Shown: positions 39,166 to 52,075, counted from the stretch's first letter. The stretch is DNA of 64,000 nt from Astragalus membranaceus (GCA_039519185.1 CM076848.1:60290778-60354777); one strand, 5' to 3'. The notes: generated by a model not told the origin, from the letters alone. Translations and numbers: made by a program.

Positions 39166-39555
39166 TTTAACTAAGGTACAAGAGAAAAAGGAAGAAGAAT
39201 GATAGAAAGGTATACCTCAACACAAGCAAGCGAAACGCTGAAGGAAGGCGAAACTTCACAGCAAGCAAACCTCGGCAGAAGGGCGAGCAGAAATCAAAAG
39301 AACAAGCGAAAATAACAAAGTTCTCACATCCCCTGCGCGCTTTTTTAAACCATACCGAAAGCCTATCTTCAACGCACGCGCTCATTCAAGCGAGAGGTAG
39401 GTGAAACGTTCCACTGGAGCGTCACCTCAGTCAGCCGGCACGCTTCCCCAAGTCATGGCACGCTTTCCCAAGTCAACGATCACTTCAACCGTCAAAACAA
39501 ATCGATGTAAGTTCAAACCTCTTCGCCGAGCTCACTCAGCTCGAGCTTGGGGGGC

Positions 39556-39883
39556 TGTGGACTGGGCCAGAGAATTAGAGTTCGGCCCAATGCAAGATCA
39601 ACCGAACTCAAGCATACACGACCTCGGCATGGCCCGCAAAGAGAATTTACCAAGGACAGGTGTCGCAGTGAGGGAACACGTGGAACTCATTTGGCTGGAA
39701 CCGAGCTAACCGCTGGTAACCGACCTCCCAAGGTAACTGCCGAGAAGCTTTGGAGAATTAGATATATAGGACTCTAGGTCAGAAAAGAGGGGACATTCAT
39801 TTAGGGAGACTAATTCCATTTCCTGTACTGGAAAAAACCTCTATATCTGTAACAACGGAGTTGATCATTCTTATTCGAGAACA
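39556..39883 (+). repeat. 3' LTR of the Tat element
   Basis: It follows the polypurine tract GCTTGGGGGGC, starts TGTGGACTGGGCC and ends ATTCGAGAACA. Confidence 0.88.
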
Positions 39884-41212
39884 GGACCCAAACATAACTT
39901 GAGTTTTATTTTATATTTACTCTATATTGAACATAGAATACAATGAGTCATTCAGATAAAAAAATTGAGAAAAGGTAGTATTGTCAACCTGAGTATTAGC
40001 CGAGGTAATCAATTAAAACTCCCAACAATTAATAATCGTCTTTCTTCAAACGATTAAGCCAATGGAAGAGTTATGTCTCTTGGATTTGAGTTCCACAACT
40101 ACTCCAAAGAATATTAAATTTAGGCAATTGTGGAAATAGCTATTGAACAAAGATAAACATAAGTTCAAGTACGCGAGAGAATAAATTCAATGTTTTAAAA
40201 CTCGGATCGGTGACCGACTCGGTGAAGGTATCGGGTTACTGGGTCAATGGTCAGGCCGATGGGGTCGACAGTTGAACCGCATGACCAAAACTGGGACCGG
40301 ATGACTCAGACCCGGTTTCTATTTCGAGAATTTTCAATACATATATAGTATATAATATAAATTTCGTCCCTGTAAAATTAATAATTATGTTTATTTTATA
40401 TCTACTAAAATATAAAAAATTTCCAAATTTTCAGGACCTATATATTTCATATTTGTAAAACTTAGCTTGCTAAAATTACACACCATGCCTATTTTATTTT
40501 TATTTGCTTGGTATATATTAAATAAATTTTAAAAGTTTATATCATGCTTCAATAAATATTTAGAACAAATTTCATAAGTTAACAACTTAATATTAAATAA
40601 ATCTTTAAAAAAATACTTAATATTAAATAAGTTTGTTGAAACATAATATTAATATTACAAGCTAATGCCATGAGGATGAGCGTACTTGACTTTTAGGAAA
40701 AGAGGTACCAATTATATATATTTGAAATAAATAATATCCTCAATAAGATTGGTAGTCTGATGATAGCGCTCAGCATTTGCTTTCAACAGGTTGGGGGTTC
40801 ATGGAGGAGAATGAGATATAAAAGCAAGGCATGTCAATGGGAAACATACTTACCTAAATGACAATTACTAGTGGGGGTCTGCGTTCGCGCGGCCCCTAAT
40901 TACAGTTCAAAAATTAGATAAAGATAAAGATAAACATATTAGGCAATTGTGGAAATAGCTATTGAACAGAGAATATTAAATTTAGGCAATTGTGGAAATA
41001 GCTATTGAACAAAGATAAACATAAGTTCAAGTACGCGAGAGAATAAATTTGCTAGAAAAAATAATGTTATATCGATTGATGTGTGTTAAAAACTTTTGCA
41101 CACCTAGTATTTACAGACAAGATGCCTAAGCCTAACCTCTACCAGCCACTGTAATTGGCCAACAACATCATTACGCCTCGCCTGATAGTTATTCGATTAA
41201 CAATCAGGTTTT
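39884..41212. other. Non-coding region with a triplicated 75-bp phrase
   Basis: The phrase ATTTAGGCAATTGTGGAAAT...CAAGTACGCGAGAGAATAAATT occurs at about 40109-40187 and again at 40976-41050. A shorter copy starts at 40943. Between them lies about 750 bp that begins TTTTAAAACTCGGATCGGTG and has a GC-rich stretch (40200-40325) with CGGGTTACTGGGTCAATGG, of a kind often repeated in plant genomes. It looks like an inserted element flanked by long direct repeats. No protein gene is visible. Confidence 0.5.
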
Positions 41213-42589
41213 TGTTATGTAAAAACGTGTGCAAGTATACACAGTTAAGTAACACATTTGATTAAGATGATTAAGATGGTAAATTAAAGAGAAAATGATA
41301 GTAAAAGGCAATAACAGTGTTGTTGAATCAGAGAGATGGGTATAGCCAAAACCAAGTTCAGTAATTACTCAATAAATGACTCAGTGCTATGATAGCATTC
41401 AGTGTGCAGAATTGAAAATAAACTTTCCAGTTTTAAGATCAGAATATTACAAAGGTTCCCTTATTCCTAAGCTCCCATTTGGTTTATTCTGAAGTGTGTA
41501 AAGTAAGTTTCAGTTCACACTATAGCCCAAGCTTCATATTCCTATCATTCACTAGGAAAAAGCAATACTCCTATTATTTTTCTAACTATATTAACTTGTG
41601 AAATCAGCACTTTAATCATTTCCAGAAATTAAAGCACATTACCCTAATTAAAGTTATCAAGTTCAAAAAGAGTGTATAGCATTAAATCACACATGTTAAT
41701 GAATCATCAAACATTAATCCCAACATTCCATCATTAATTCATAATTACATCACGATAGTCTTGACTATAAAAGGAACTAGCTCATAATGAGCTTAGACAT
41801 GACAAAATAGTGCCTAGTTACCATAAATGAAGTCATGGAAATAACAACTACAGCTCAAATCAGAAATACACAGAGAAATGCAGAACATACAAACAATAAG
41901 AAGCTCAAAGTAAGCTTTCAATACTGTAGATCTGCTCCAGAGCCTCTGTGTTGTGCAAATGAAGAACTGTGCTGCAGAATGCAGGTTCCCAGCTTCAGAA
42001 AGGGAGTTTCAGCACTGAAAATGGGGGAAAGATGGTTGGGGAAGATGATGATCAGTGGATGGAGGCTAGAAATGGTATTCTCTGACCTAGGGATTTGTGG
42101 AGGCTGAAGCTCTCCCTATTCTTTTTTGGTCAAAGTGCCTTTTTATATGACATTCTCTCACTTTGTGTACTAATTGGGCCAATGCATATTCTGAAAAGGT
42201 GCTGGCAACCCTAAAAGTAAGGACATTTTGTCTTTTGTTGCCCATTAATGCGCCGATTCCTTTTTGCACACCCTTACATAGGACAAAACACCATTTTCTT
42301 CACTTTAACACCCAAGACCACTTTAATTCCTCTCTCTATGCCCTCAGCTGCTCTCGTGCTACCACAACATTCGGCACAACACCTAAGCTAAAAATTCCCG
42401 CACAACTAACTAAAGAGTGAAATCCCACAAAATGGCACCAAAAGTGCCCAAAATACATTTTAAACACTACAAACACATTTATAATAGATTATATACAAAT
42501 ATTCTATTGATTTACACTAATTGCCATTGAACAAGCTTAATTCTCATTTGTTTTGGCATAAATAACTCTTATTTCTAAGAGTTACCACA
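41213..42589 (-). repeat. 3' LTR of the Athila-type non-autonomous element
   Basis: The 1377-bp LTR starts TGTGGTAACTC at 42589 and ends at 41213 on the minus strand. Only the last 35 bases or so match the surviving 5' LTR remnant well, so the LTRs have diverged or were rearranged. The plus-strand open frame at 41835-42107 inside it has no recognisable content. Confidence 0.7.
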
Positions 42590-42788
42590 TCCCCAAACTT
42601 GAACCATTACTTGTCCTCAAGTAATGACACTCAAACAACACAAAGCATAGCACTGCAGTAGTTAACAACATTGAAAACAGTTCCAGGCTTCCAGCACAGC
42701 TCTATTTTTCTCAAGGTCTTCCTCTCAGACACAACACATTAATAACCCTTAGCAGTTCATGAAATCATAGCTTTTTCCCTCTAGCTTA

Positions 42789-42795
<7 letters not shown>

Positions 42796-42856
<61 letters not shown>
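42796..42856. repeat. (TG)n microsatellite
   Basis: About 30 uninterrupted TG units in the interior of the non-autonomous element. Confidence 0.97.
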
Positions 42857-42858
<2 letters not shown>

Positions 42859-44003
42859 CTCTTGCACTCCTTCCATAGGCTCCGACAATTACTCAGTCTG
42901 GCTTCGGATCCTACTTAGAATTTTCTACATTGCCCTTCCTTCTCAATAGCTACAAGCAAAGTTTACAATGATTCACACAAGGGTAGCCCACCTAAATTTA
43001 TACATTGAATACAATAGGCCATACAACTTGATTGCAATTGATAACTAGAGTAGTGCACACTTCTTCTTTTCTTTTTCACTTTTCTTTTGAATTGGCTGAC
43101 CACGTTTTGATTCAAACCTCAATGGTGTCGCCACAAAGAGGCCTCCCTACTAAGCCGCCAGCCTTGTTGCAAAATTGCAACTTATTTAATTTTAACTATA
43201 CATTTGTTTTTGCAACTGTGCACCCTCTTTTTACATTTTTGAACTATATAATCTTGGCCTTACTACTCTTGGGCTACCACCAAACTTGATTTCTACTCTA
43301 CTTGCAGTTTCTAACAAATTTCAGGCAGTTTCAGTCCTTACTAAGCACTCACCTAACTTCCACCTAAATAATGCCTTACACCTACTTCCAAAGCACAAGA
43401 GCTAATTAGTGTGAACTAGAGGGCTAGGCTATTTCAATCAAAATTCTAAGTCTACACCAGCTCTGACTATCCTCATTGAGTTCTACCTTGATACTCAAAA
43501 TTTAGAAATTTTTATTCATCATGCATAAACCTGCTGCTGTGACAGCTTTACAGACAACATAGAACGGAAAATTGAAAACAAGACAGCAACAGAACAGGAC
43601 AGCAACAGAAAACTAACTACAAACGAAACAGGACAACACTAACAAAACAGAATGGAAATGACAAAAACAAATAACAAAGGGTGGGATTATTTCCCTGAAT
43701 CTAGCTGGGCACTCCTTCGGGATTAAAAAATGGTCCTAGACTTCTTTGCCACAGTCTCCCCCATGATTTCCAATTTTGGATTGGCTTTTTCACCTTCTCC
43801 AGCAGCTTCTGTAGCACCACTATGTTGAGTATTGGTGCTGTAAATGGTGATATCTGGCGCTGTGACAGCATTTGTTAAAATACTGCACAATGCATAACAC
43901 CAAAAACAACTCCAAAATAGTAGAATTAATCCAAAAACAACAGTCATCCCACCAATTTGATTCCTAAAAATGAAAATAAACAACAAACAGAATACTAAAT
44001 ACG

Positions 44004-44858
44004 TTAGAATTTGGATTGCCTCCTAGTAGCGCTTAATTTATAGTCTTTAGCTAGACTTGGCCCTTTAACACACATGTTATGGTGGGTAATATGACAAGAA
44101 GAAAATCTCACTCGTCCGCTTTCTTCCTTTGTGCAGAAATCCCATGTATTTGGCATAAGAAGCAAGTGTCCCCATGCCCCAACAACTAAGCATTTGGAAT
44201 AAGAATTCCTCCATTCTTGAGAAAAATGGAACTTGTTGTGCGGAGGACTCTTGTCTTCAATTACCACGGGCTGAGTTTTAAAGGTCACATAACTCCCTTC
44301 ACGCCTCACCCCTGGCTTCTCTTCCTTGTCACTATTTTTCTCTTTTTCTTTTTGTTCTACTTCTACTACTACTACTAGATTCTTTTTTTCTTTTTCTTCC
44401 ACCACTTCCAATTGGACACATTCATTTTCCAACTCTACACTCTCTTTTTCTTGCTCAACCACCTCTTCAATACAAATCTTTTCTTCTAGCTCAACCACTT
44501 CTTCAACACAGCCCTCTTCTAAATCTTTTAGATGCTCCATAATTGTTCTAATGTGAGCCACTATATTCTTACATGACACTTGAAAGTTGTCATTATCCTC
44601 CTTGGTGGCCTCAAGGGATTGACCCACAAATTCTGGGAAATTGAATATGCTCTCATTGAATCCTTCTGTTTGAACTAGAGAGTATGTCTCTTGCTCCAAC
44701 ATGAAATTTTCCATAGCATAATTCTCATTTTGGGCTGTCATGGATGTGAAGTTTGTCTCGAAACAGCCCCATTCATATTCACCTCCATAATAACCGTAAC
44801 TGAAACTTTGTGGTTGGACACTTCTTGCTTGCATAGAGTCAAAATACCAATGTTCCAT
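44004..44858 (-). CDS. Unknown 284-aa protein of the non-autonomous element
   Basis: The only long ORF of the element starts about 170 bases after the primer site, where gag would normally lie. The N-terminal 100 residues are rich in aromatic and acidic residues (MEHWYFDSMQARSVQPQSFS). Residues about 100-190 are Glu/Val/Lys-rich, with VEEVVELEEK-like repeats that predict a coiled coil. The C-terminal 90 residues contain HFSQEWRNSYSKCLVVGAWG, LLLMPNTWDFC and two His/Cys pairs. I recognise no gag, protease or polymerase motif. It is open although the rest of the element lacks enzymes, which suggests either selection or youth. Function unknown. Confidence 0.5.
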   Translation of the reverse strand: MEHWYFDSMQARSVQPQSFSYGYYGGEYEWGCFETNFTSMTAQNENYAMENFMLEQETYSLVQTEGFNESIFNFPEFVGQSLEATKEDNDNFQVSCKNIVAHIRTIMEHLKDLEEGCVEEVVELEEKICIEEVVEQEKESVELENECVQLEVVEEKEKKNLVVVVEVEQKEKEKNSDKEEKPGVRREGSYVTFKTQPVVIEDKSPPHNKFHFSQEWRNSYSKCLVVGAWGHLLLMPNTWDFCTKEESGRVRFSSCHITHHNMCVKGPSLAKDYKLSATRRQSKF

Positions 44859-45030
44859 GGCTAGATTTTTTTTCTTTCACAAAAACTTAAACATAACTAG
44901 TAATACTAAGAACAACAAGGACAACACGATACAAAATAGAAATTTCGCTCTTAAAAACAAACACACAAAATAGATAGAATCTTAACTAACTAAACTATCT
45001 CAAATGAAAATTCATGGAAATCAACACTTT

Positions 45031-45051
45031 CAATCCCCGACAACGGCGCCA
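45031..45051 (-). other. Primer binding site, Athila/Ogre type
   Basis: On the minus strand TGGCGCCGTTGTCGGGGA follows the LTR end after a few T. It is a close match to the tRNA-Asp type primer site used by several plant gypsy lineages. Confidence 0.8.
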
Positions 45052-45133
45052 AAAACTTGTTGTGTAAAAACGTGTGCAAGTATACACAGTCAAACAAGTA
45101 ATAAAGTGATAAGTGGAGATCGTTCCTACGAGG

Positions 45134-47460
45134 TGTTGTGACCGTGATCCCGACGTAGACGGCCCAAAAATTGATTATTTTAGGAGTCGCCACCTAATTT
45201 ATTAAATAGGGAAAATTGAGAAAAACCTATCTAAGAGTTATTGGTCTGCGTAAACTAGGTTGGATTCGGGAGTCGGTTATGCATAGGGAAGGGCGAAAAC
45301 TTAGTTCCACTACACCCCTAGTACATCCGTCCTAAGACAGTTACCCTAAATCTGGTTGTGCAAATATAAATTACGAATTTATTTGTTTTACCCAAAAATA
45401 AAATAGTAGAAAATAATAAGGATTAATTTAGAAAAGTTTACCTAAAAAACAAACTAATTTTTCTAACTAAACAACATATTTCAAACTTAATCCCTCCCAG
45501 AACAGAACCTTGCTTTCAACTCTTGCTTTCATTTTTGATTTTTTTTTCTCACTGGACCTAGTTTAAATATAAAAGCTAATTTCGTTCCCCCCTTTTTTTT
45601 ATGCATATATACATAAAGAGAACTGATTCTGAAAATAATAGTAACAATAAACAAAAAAACTAATTTGTTTCTAATACTAATGCTAATATATTTTACAGTA
45701 AAACAAACTGACTATTACTAATAAAACGCATACCGAACTTGCTACTACTAATAAAGAAGACTAAAAAAAAACCTGACTTGGCGAAACCCCTTTTTTTAGC
45801 CTCGGTTTTCTCCTCTCATTTTCTTTTGTTTGTTTTCTGAAAGCTGGGTGTATTTTGTATTTTTTGGGCCCATTTGAGGTCTGTTTTTTTTTGTAACTTT
45901 GGCATATGTTTGGGCCAAGTGCAAATGGACATCTCTGTAAATAATTTTTTTTTCACACACCTCCTATTTCATTATTACTATTATTATTACTAAACAAAGG
46001 GAATTAAGATAAACGCAACAAACATATCGGACTAAACGCGAGGAAATGCTAAAAACACCGATGCGATGAATACACGTATACCCTAAATATTTGCAGAAGG
46101 GAAAAGTAAATAAATAAATAAAAAAATATACCGGTTAAAATTGGGTGTTCACAGTTGCCCCTCTGTGCTTACTTTCTTACGAGATAATACACAAAGCTAT
46201 GTTTTTTTTTGTATTATCAAAGTAAGGAATTAGCGCAGATATGAACCTCAATTTTAATCGGTGAAATATGCACAATTGTCTTTTGACTGTTAAAGTTAAG
46301 TACAAACAATGTCGGAGCTGAAATGATAGCACAAAGTTTCAAGACAATGCCAGGGTGAGACCGATAGCATGAAAATTAAAGACAAATGCCAGGGCGAGAC
46401 CGATAGCACAAAATTAAAGACAATGCCAGGGCGAGACCGATAGCATGAAAATTAAAGACAATGCCAGGGCAAGACCGATAGCATGAAAATTAAAGACAAT
46501 GCTAGGGCGAGACCGACAGAATAAAATTAAAGACAATGCCAGGGCGAGACCGATAGCACAAAATTAAAGACAATGCCAGGGCGAGACCGATAGCATGAAA
46601 ATTAAAGACAATGCCAGGGCGAGACCGATAGCATGAAAATTAAAGACAATGCCAGGGCGAGACCGATAGCACAAAACTGAAGACAATGCCAGGGCGAGAC
46701 CGATAGCATGAAAATTAAAGACAATGCCAGGGCGAGACCGATAGCATGAAAATTAAAGACAATGCCAGGGCGAGATCGATAGCACAAAACTAAAGACAAT
46801 GCCAGGGCGAGACCAATAGCACAAAAATTAAAGACAATGCCAGGGCGAGACCGATAGCACGGAATTAAAGACAATGTCAGGGCGAGACCGATAGCACAAA
46901 ATTAAAGAATGTCAGGGCGAGACCGATAGCATGAAAATTAAAGACAATGCCAGGGCGAAACCGATAGCACAAAACTAAAGACAATGCCAGGGCGAGACCG
47001 ATAGCATGAAAATTAAAGACAATGCCATGGCGAGACCGATAGCACAAAACTAAAGACAATGCCAGGGCGAGACCGATAGCACAAAATTAAAGACAGTGCC
47101 AGGGCGAGACCGATAGCACAAAATTTAAAAACAATGTCAGGGCGAGACCGATAGCATAAAATGAAAGACCATGCCAGGGCGAGACCGATAGCACAAGATT
47201 TAAAACAATGACAGGGCGAGACCGATAGCATGAAGATGAAAGACAGTGCCAGGGCGAGACCGATAGCACCAAATTTAAACAATGCCAGGGCGAGACCGAT
47301 AGCACAAAAATAAAGACAATGCCAGGGCGAGACCGATAGCACAAAACTAAAGACAGTACCAGGGCTGAACCGTAGTACGAAACAATACCCGTGCCAGGGT
47401 TGATCCGTAGCATGGAAACGCAGTGTCAAATGCCAGGACTAGACCATAGCGTTGAAATGA
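45134..47460 (-). mobile_element. LTR element remnant with minisatellite interior
   Basis: On the minus strand a 1020-bp LTR (46153-45134, TGTGAACACCC to GGTCACAACA) is preceded by the polypurine tract GCACAGAGGGGCAAC (46168-46154). Upstream of it lies a minisatellite and then undefined sequence. This is the 3' end of an element whose gag, pol and 5' LTR are not in the window. Its LTR shares phrases (GGGTTCGGG-like stretch, GTCGGTTATGC, the AGTCGCCACC box) and the GAGGGGCA type of polypurine tract with the giant-LTR element at 47976-62771, so the two are distant relatives. Confidence 0.7.
46341..47360. repeat. 37-38-bp minisatellite, about 27 copies
   Basis: The unit is close to GACAATGCCAGGGCGAGACC + GATAGCA(C/T)(A/G)AAATTAAA. 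About 27 copies are regular, with three more degenerate ones to 47456. Minus-strand frames through it give Cys/Arg/Leu-rich periodic readings that are not genes. Confidence 0.95.
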
Positions 47461-47952
47461 ACATAAAATGCAATGGATGTCTTGCTTTGAATAATTCTAT
47501 TTTTTTTCATTTTCACCAAGCGACTGAAAAAACACATGCTTCTATTCATGAAGGGGATGCTTGGTTGGACATGAAATGTATGCATGATATGACATGAAAT
47601 GTATGAAATATGCATGAGTTTTGAGTTAAAATTGAGATGCACGTGTCATGAAAGTTAGATTCATAGAAAACACTTCTCATTCTTCAAACAAAACACTTTC
47701 AAGTTTGTCCATTTCTCTATATATATATTTTCACAGATATATCGTCATTAGCCCTCTAAATCATATCATTCATTCCAAGTTGACTATTTTTGAAGCATTA
47801 CTTAATGAGCATGCATGGATTTGTGGGTATTGACAAGCTAGACTTTTCTGCGTTTCTTGGTTTTCCTGTTTTGGATTTTGAAGGTTTGGAAGTGGAGGAT
47901 TTTTGGAAAGCGAAGGCGTAAGGAAGACAAAACGACACAAGATGGTAGGGAA
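47461..47952. other. Unassigned region left of the hAT element
   Basis: AT-rich DNA with ATGAAATGTATG(A/C) repeats near 47570-47610. It ends with GTAGGGAA at 47945-47952, the left target duplication of the hAT element. No gene recognised. Confidence 0.4.
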
Positions 47953-47975
47953 CAGTGGCGTATCTAGGACCCTGG

Positions 47976-50900
47976 TGTTGCACCCCAAAAAATCCGGTTC
48001 GGACTTCTCATTGTACAACGTGGAAAAGGTATGGAGCCGCCACCAATATTTTAATTTTAAGACCAAAACATTGAAAAAATGTCTTTTAGACAAGGCGGAT
48101 GGTCTTTCGAAAACTAGAGATATGGGTTCGGGGGTCGGTTAGGCATGGGGAAGGTATTAGCACCCCGTACCTCCTTTCTACCGAAAGGGAACCTTTAATT
48201 AAATGTGTGGTTTGAAGTGTTGATTTGAAAATGCTTTTATTTTGCCTCTTTATTGAAAAGGGAGTGAGAAGACTTAATGAAAATTTTTATTTTTGGCGCT
48301 TGACGAGAGTTGGCCTCTCGCTCCTACGTATCTCCTGGTGCGATGGAGAATTCAAAGCTACGTAGTTCTTGGTTGTCCTAAAAAGGTTTTTGTTTTTTAG
48401 TCTGTTTAGATGAGTTTTCGCAGTAGGAGTGAGGATTCGCGATGACCAAACAACAACGGTTTAGAGTGGCCGCGCTACTAACTCTTTTGAAAATGAAATT
48501 ATCATTAACAACCAAACGGCAACGGCGCGAGTGATCATTAACGATAATCGGTTTTGCTTTTGATTCGAGTGTTCGCGACGACCAAACAACAACGGTTTAG
48601 AGTGGCCGTGCTACTAACTCTTTTGAAAATGAAATTATCATTAACAACCAAACGGCAACGACGCGAGTGATCATTAATGATAATCGGTTTTTATTTTAGA
48701 TGATCAAAAAGGGCTTTCGCAATCGAATTAATTTTGGTTTGTTGTGCTTGACGAGGACGTGGCTCGCTCCTACGTATCCCAAATGGGAATCAAAGCGACG
48801 TAGTTCTAACTTCTTTAGTTTTGAAAAGGTTTTTGTTTTTTTATCTTTTTGGTGAGTTTTCGCAATAGGACGAGCATTAGCGAGTGATTAAACTAACAAA
48901 GGCTATGGGTAATCACTGCTAAATACTCAAAAAGAGTTGTTACCTCTAGTCAGACGAACAAAGGCTCTGATTGACTATTAGTAACAACTTGCTTTTATTA
49001 TATTTTCGAAAAGGTTTTCGAAGTAGGACGAGCATTAGCGAATGATTAAACTAACAAAGGTTATGAGTAATCATCGCTAAGTACTCATGTGAAATTGAAG
49101 AGCGTTCATAGAGATCAAACTAACAAAGGTTATGGGTGACCTCCACTACTTGCTTATTTTTGTTTATTGAAAATGCTTTGAAAATTAATTGGTTTGGAAA
49201 AGAGTTTTTAGAAAAATAAATAAATCATTTTCAATCGAATTCTATGTCCAAAACCAAATGCAAAATGAATGAATGAAGTTCAAACATATTCAACTAATCA
49301 AGCAATCATGAACATGTTGATCATCAACTAAGATTAAGCATGCCAATATAATCAAGAGATTTAATTGTCATAGATGCAAGACAAAGTTCTCAAAACAATA
49401 GCGTTTGTGTGTGAAGGAGAATTGCTACACAAGTTGGAAGCAATCTCAAGAGGGGCACATATGCCTCTATGCTACACATGTTGGTAGCCTTATAAGGGCA
49501 CATGATTGTGTAAAAGGGTTTGTGCACAATTAAGTCAAGACATTCAAATGGCATCAAGAACAAAGGAATACAATTGATCATAGGCATAGAGTATTCTAGG
49601 TTAGGTGAATGAACATGTGAGCAATGATGCATGATTTGGCAAGCATGTGAATGCATGAGCATACAAGAATGAATGCATGAATGAGTAGACAAGAGGATGC
49701 ATGAGCATACAAGAATGCATGAGCATTTGAGTATGATTACATTTATTATGCAAGGCATAAATACTCGAGAATGCATGAGAGTGTCGCATAAATAGGGATG
49801 GATGAAGATGCATGAGGGTGAAAATGTTTTGGTAAAAGGTTTAGGTAAGAAAGTGGTAAAATGTTTTTGGGTTTTGGTGTTTTGGAAATGAGATGAAATG
49901 TTTTTGGTCTTGAAAGTGGTAAAAGTATTTTGGGGTTTATTTTATAAAGTTGAAAAAGTATGAAATGCAAATGAGAAAATGTTTTGGGGTTTTTATGCAA
50001 AGATGCAAGTGGTAAAATGTTTTGAATGAAGGTGAAAATGTTTTATGTGATGAGATAAGAATGTTTTGGTAAAAACTAAGTGAAATGGTAAAAACCAAAG
50101 TGGTAAAATGTTTTTATGTTTTTTTGGTAAAAAGTTAATGAAGTGGTAAAGCAAAATGGTAAAAAGTAAACAAACACAATGACATAACTTGCATTTACTC
50201 AACCACAATCAAAATGACAATCTTCAAGCAATCAAAGGGGTAAAAACCTAGTCATGGCCGAATGCATACAAGCATGGAATCATCAACTTATTTCATGCAA
50301 AAATTGACAAATTAACACACAAAACAACACAAAAGAAGAGGACCTAATCTATCATGCAAGTTCCTAAGACAAACATCAACCAAATCATGCATTTATTCAC
50401 GCAAAATCAAAGGAAACAAAACTAGCAAAATGGGTATGAGAATGGGTTTTTATTTGATGAAAATTATACCAACAAGGTTTAAAATACAATAAAATGCAAG
50501 AAGACACAAGAACAATTCCTTCAAAGCCAAGGAGCCACCTCAAACACCCAAGCCTCCCTAAGTGCTTGTCAATAATGTTTGAGATGGCTCCTCAAAGCAT
50601 CAACAACAATATATGAAGGAGTTGAGATGAGGAGAAGAGAGATTACATAATGAAAATTAAAGAAAATGCAAGAGTTTGTGAGCTTACCTCTAGATCTTGC
50701 TTGAAATGAAGAAGATCAAAATAGAAACCAAGAACACTTGAACCTCCTCTTGAATCCCACGAAAATCACTTGATATTGAAGGATTTGATGATGAACTTTG
50801 AAGATAATGCAAGATTAGAAGTGGATCTAGTGTAGGAATCAAGAATAATGAAGTTTGGATGGTTGAAAATTGAAGAATTGGTGGTGGAAATGGTGGGAGG

Positions 50901-52075
50901 TGGTCTTGGGTTTGAGAGGGGAGGAGGAGAGGAATTGTGATCTGATTGTGTGCTAGGGTAAAATGAGAATCCTCCCCCCTATGGTCTCTTATTTTGGGTT
51001 TTATATGAGGTGCAAAATTAAGGGTATATAGGACATTGTGCTTTTGCCAACCATTGAGATTTGAGATAGAATTTGAATCAAGGGCCAAGATTGCAATGCA
51101 CATGGATTAGGGACAAAGAGAAAACACAAATGAGTGAGGAATGGCTGGTGTCATATGAAATTGAAGAGTTTTTTGTACACAAAAATTGTTGAGGGCAATT
51201 AGGTCAATTTGCACATAGTTGTAGCCTAGGATTTGATCTAGAATTTTAATCAATGGCTAGGAATACAACTCACATGGATTAAGGGCATGAAGAAACACAA
51301 AATGAGGGAAAAAGGAGGGCTGAAATTCGCAGCCATGAGGAGGGAAGGAGAGGGAAAAAATGCAAGTTGTCACAAAATAGTACATTTTGTCTTATTAAGG
51401 ACACTACCTTATTTTGATTCTTTTTTATTTTTCTTTTTATGATCATTCTTTTATTCCATGAAGATTCTTTTTTTTTTTATTTTGGGCTCATCCTAGGATT
51501 CAATCATTGGGCCCAAAATTCCATGACAACACCATTCCCAAAATTGATTTTGGGCCTCACTCTAGCGGAAATGACCATTTTGCCCTTTTCTTCGAAACTT
51601 GACTTTTTATGCAAAATTTAATCAATGATGCGCAAAAATTTATAACCCAACTCATTTTGACCCAAATGAATTCCTCCAAAGATGCCCAGTGATTTTTACT
51701 GAGAAATTATCTTTTAGGGTAAAATGACCAAAATGCCCTTTTTGACCCAAAAACCCTAATTTTGCCCGATAATGCATTTCCACTTCAAAAATGAATCTAT
51801 AACCCTAGAAATGACCTCTAGAATCTTAGAATGCATGCTCAATGACCTTCATGAGGAATTATCATTTTTATTGTGAAATGACCAAAATACCCTTTTGGAC
51901 TCAAAAAACCTGATTTACCCAAAAAGTGCATTTCAACTCTAAAAATGATTTTAGAAACTTTGGAATGACTTTTAGGACTCAAAATGCAATGCATGATGCT
52001 TCTCACTCCTCAACTTATTTATTTTTGTGGAAAATTAGGGTTTTGATCTAAGCTGGACAAAATTGGGGTATGACA
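47976..52075 (-). repeat. 3' LTR (left copy) of the giant-LTR element
   Basis: 4100 bp, complete: on the minus strand it starts TGTCATACCCC at 52075 and ends GGGGTGCAACA at 47976. It contains paired boxes GCTCCTACGTATC and GACGTAGTTC (48330-48370 and 48760-48805), direct repeats around ACCAAACAACAACGGTTTAG (48450 and 48582), and a poor-complexity ATGCATGAG zone (49600-49780). Open frames inside it occur identically in the other LTR and show no known domain. Confidence 0.9.

Larger units (their letters stand above)
30101..39883 (+). mobile_element. Ty3/gypsy element, Tat type, with antisense gene
   Basis: The 9.8-kb element has LTRs of about 330 bp (30101-30432 and 39556-39883), a primer site beginning TGGCGCCCACCG, Gag-protease, reverse transcriptase, two RNase H domains and integrase. 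A 3.6-kb region with an antisense gene comes before the polypurine tract GCTTGGGGGGC and the 3' LTR. A second RNase H and an extra ORF downstream of integrase are marks of the Tat group. The LTRs differ at roughly 17 positions, giving about 5%, so it is clearly older than the copia element. Pol has one frameshift and a changed integrase catalytic residue. I found no matching target duplication (TAAGC on the left, GGACC on the right). Confidence 0.92.
41213..45133 (-). mobile_element. Non-autonomous LTR element with Athila-type primer site
   Basis: Read on the minus strand, a remnant of the 5' LTR (45133-45058, ending CACAACA) is followed by the primer site TGGCGCCGTTGTCGGGGA, a 2.4-kb interior with one ORF of 284 codons, the polypurine tract AAGTTTGGGGA, and a complete 3' LTR (42589-41213, TGTGGTAACTC to ACATAACA). 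Gag, reverse transcriptase and integrase are absent. The 5' LTR is cut at 45133 by the LTR of the next element. The primer site and GGTTCAAGTTTGGGG before the LTR are of the Athila/Ogre kind, so those elements probably supplied its enzymes. Confidence 0.78.

Noticed and set aside
41835..42420. Plus-strand frames of 85-90 codons
   Set aside because: They lie inside the 3' LTR of a minus-strand element and show no recognisable content.
46602..47429. Minus-strand frames of up to 138 codons with a repeated CYRSRPGIVFNF-like reading
   Set aside because: They are translations of the 37-38-bp minisatellite; the period, not selection, keeps them open.
49390..51103. Minus-strand frames of 128 and 137 codons, repeated at 60086-61799
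   Set aside because: They lie in the 4.1-kb LTRs, are present in both copies because the LTRs are recent duplicates, and contain no known domain.
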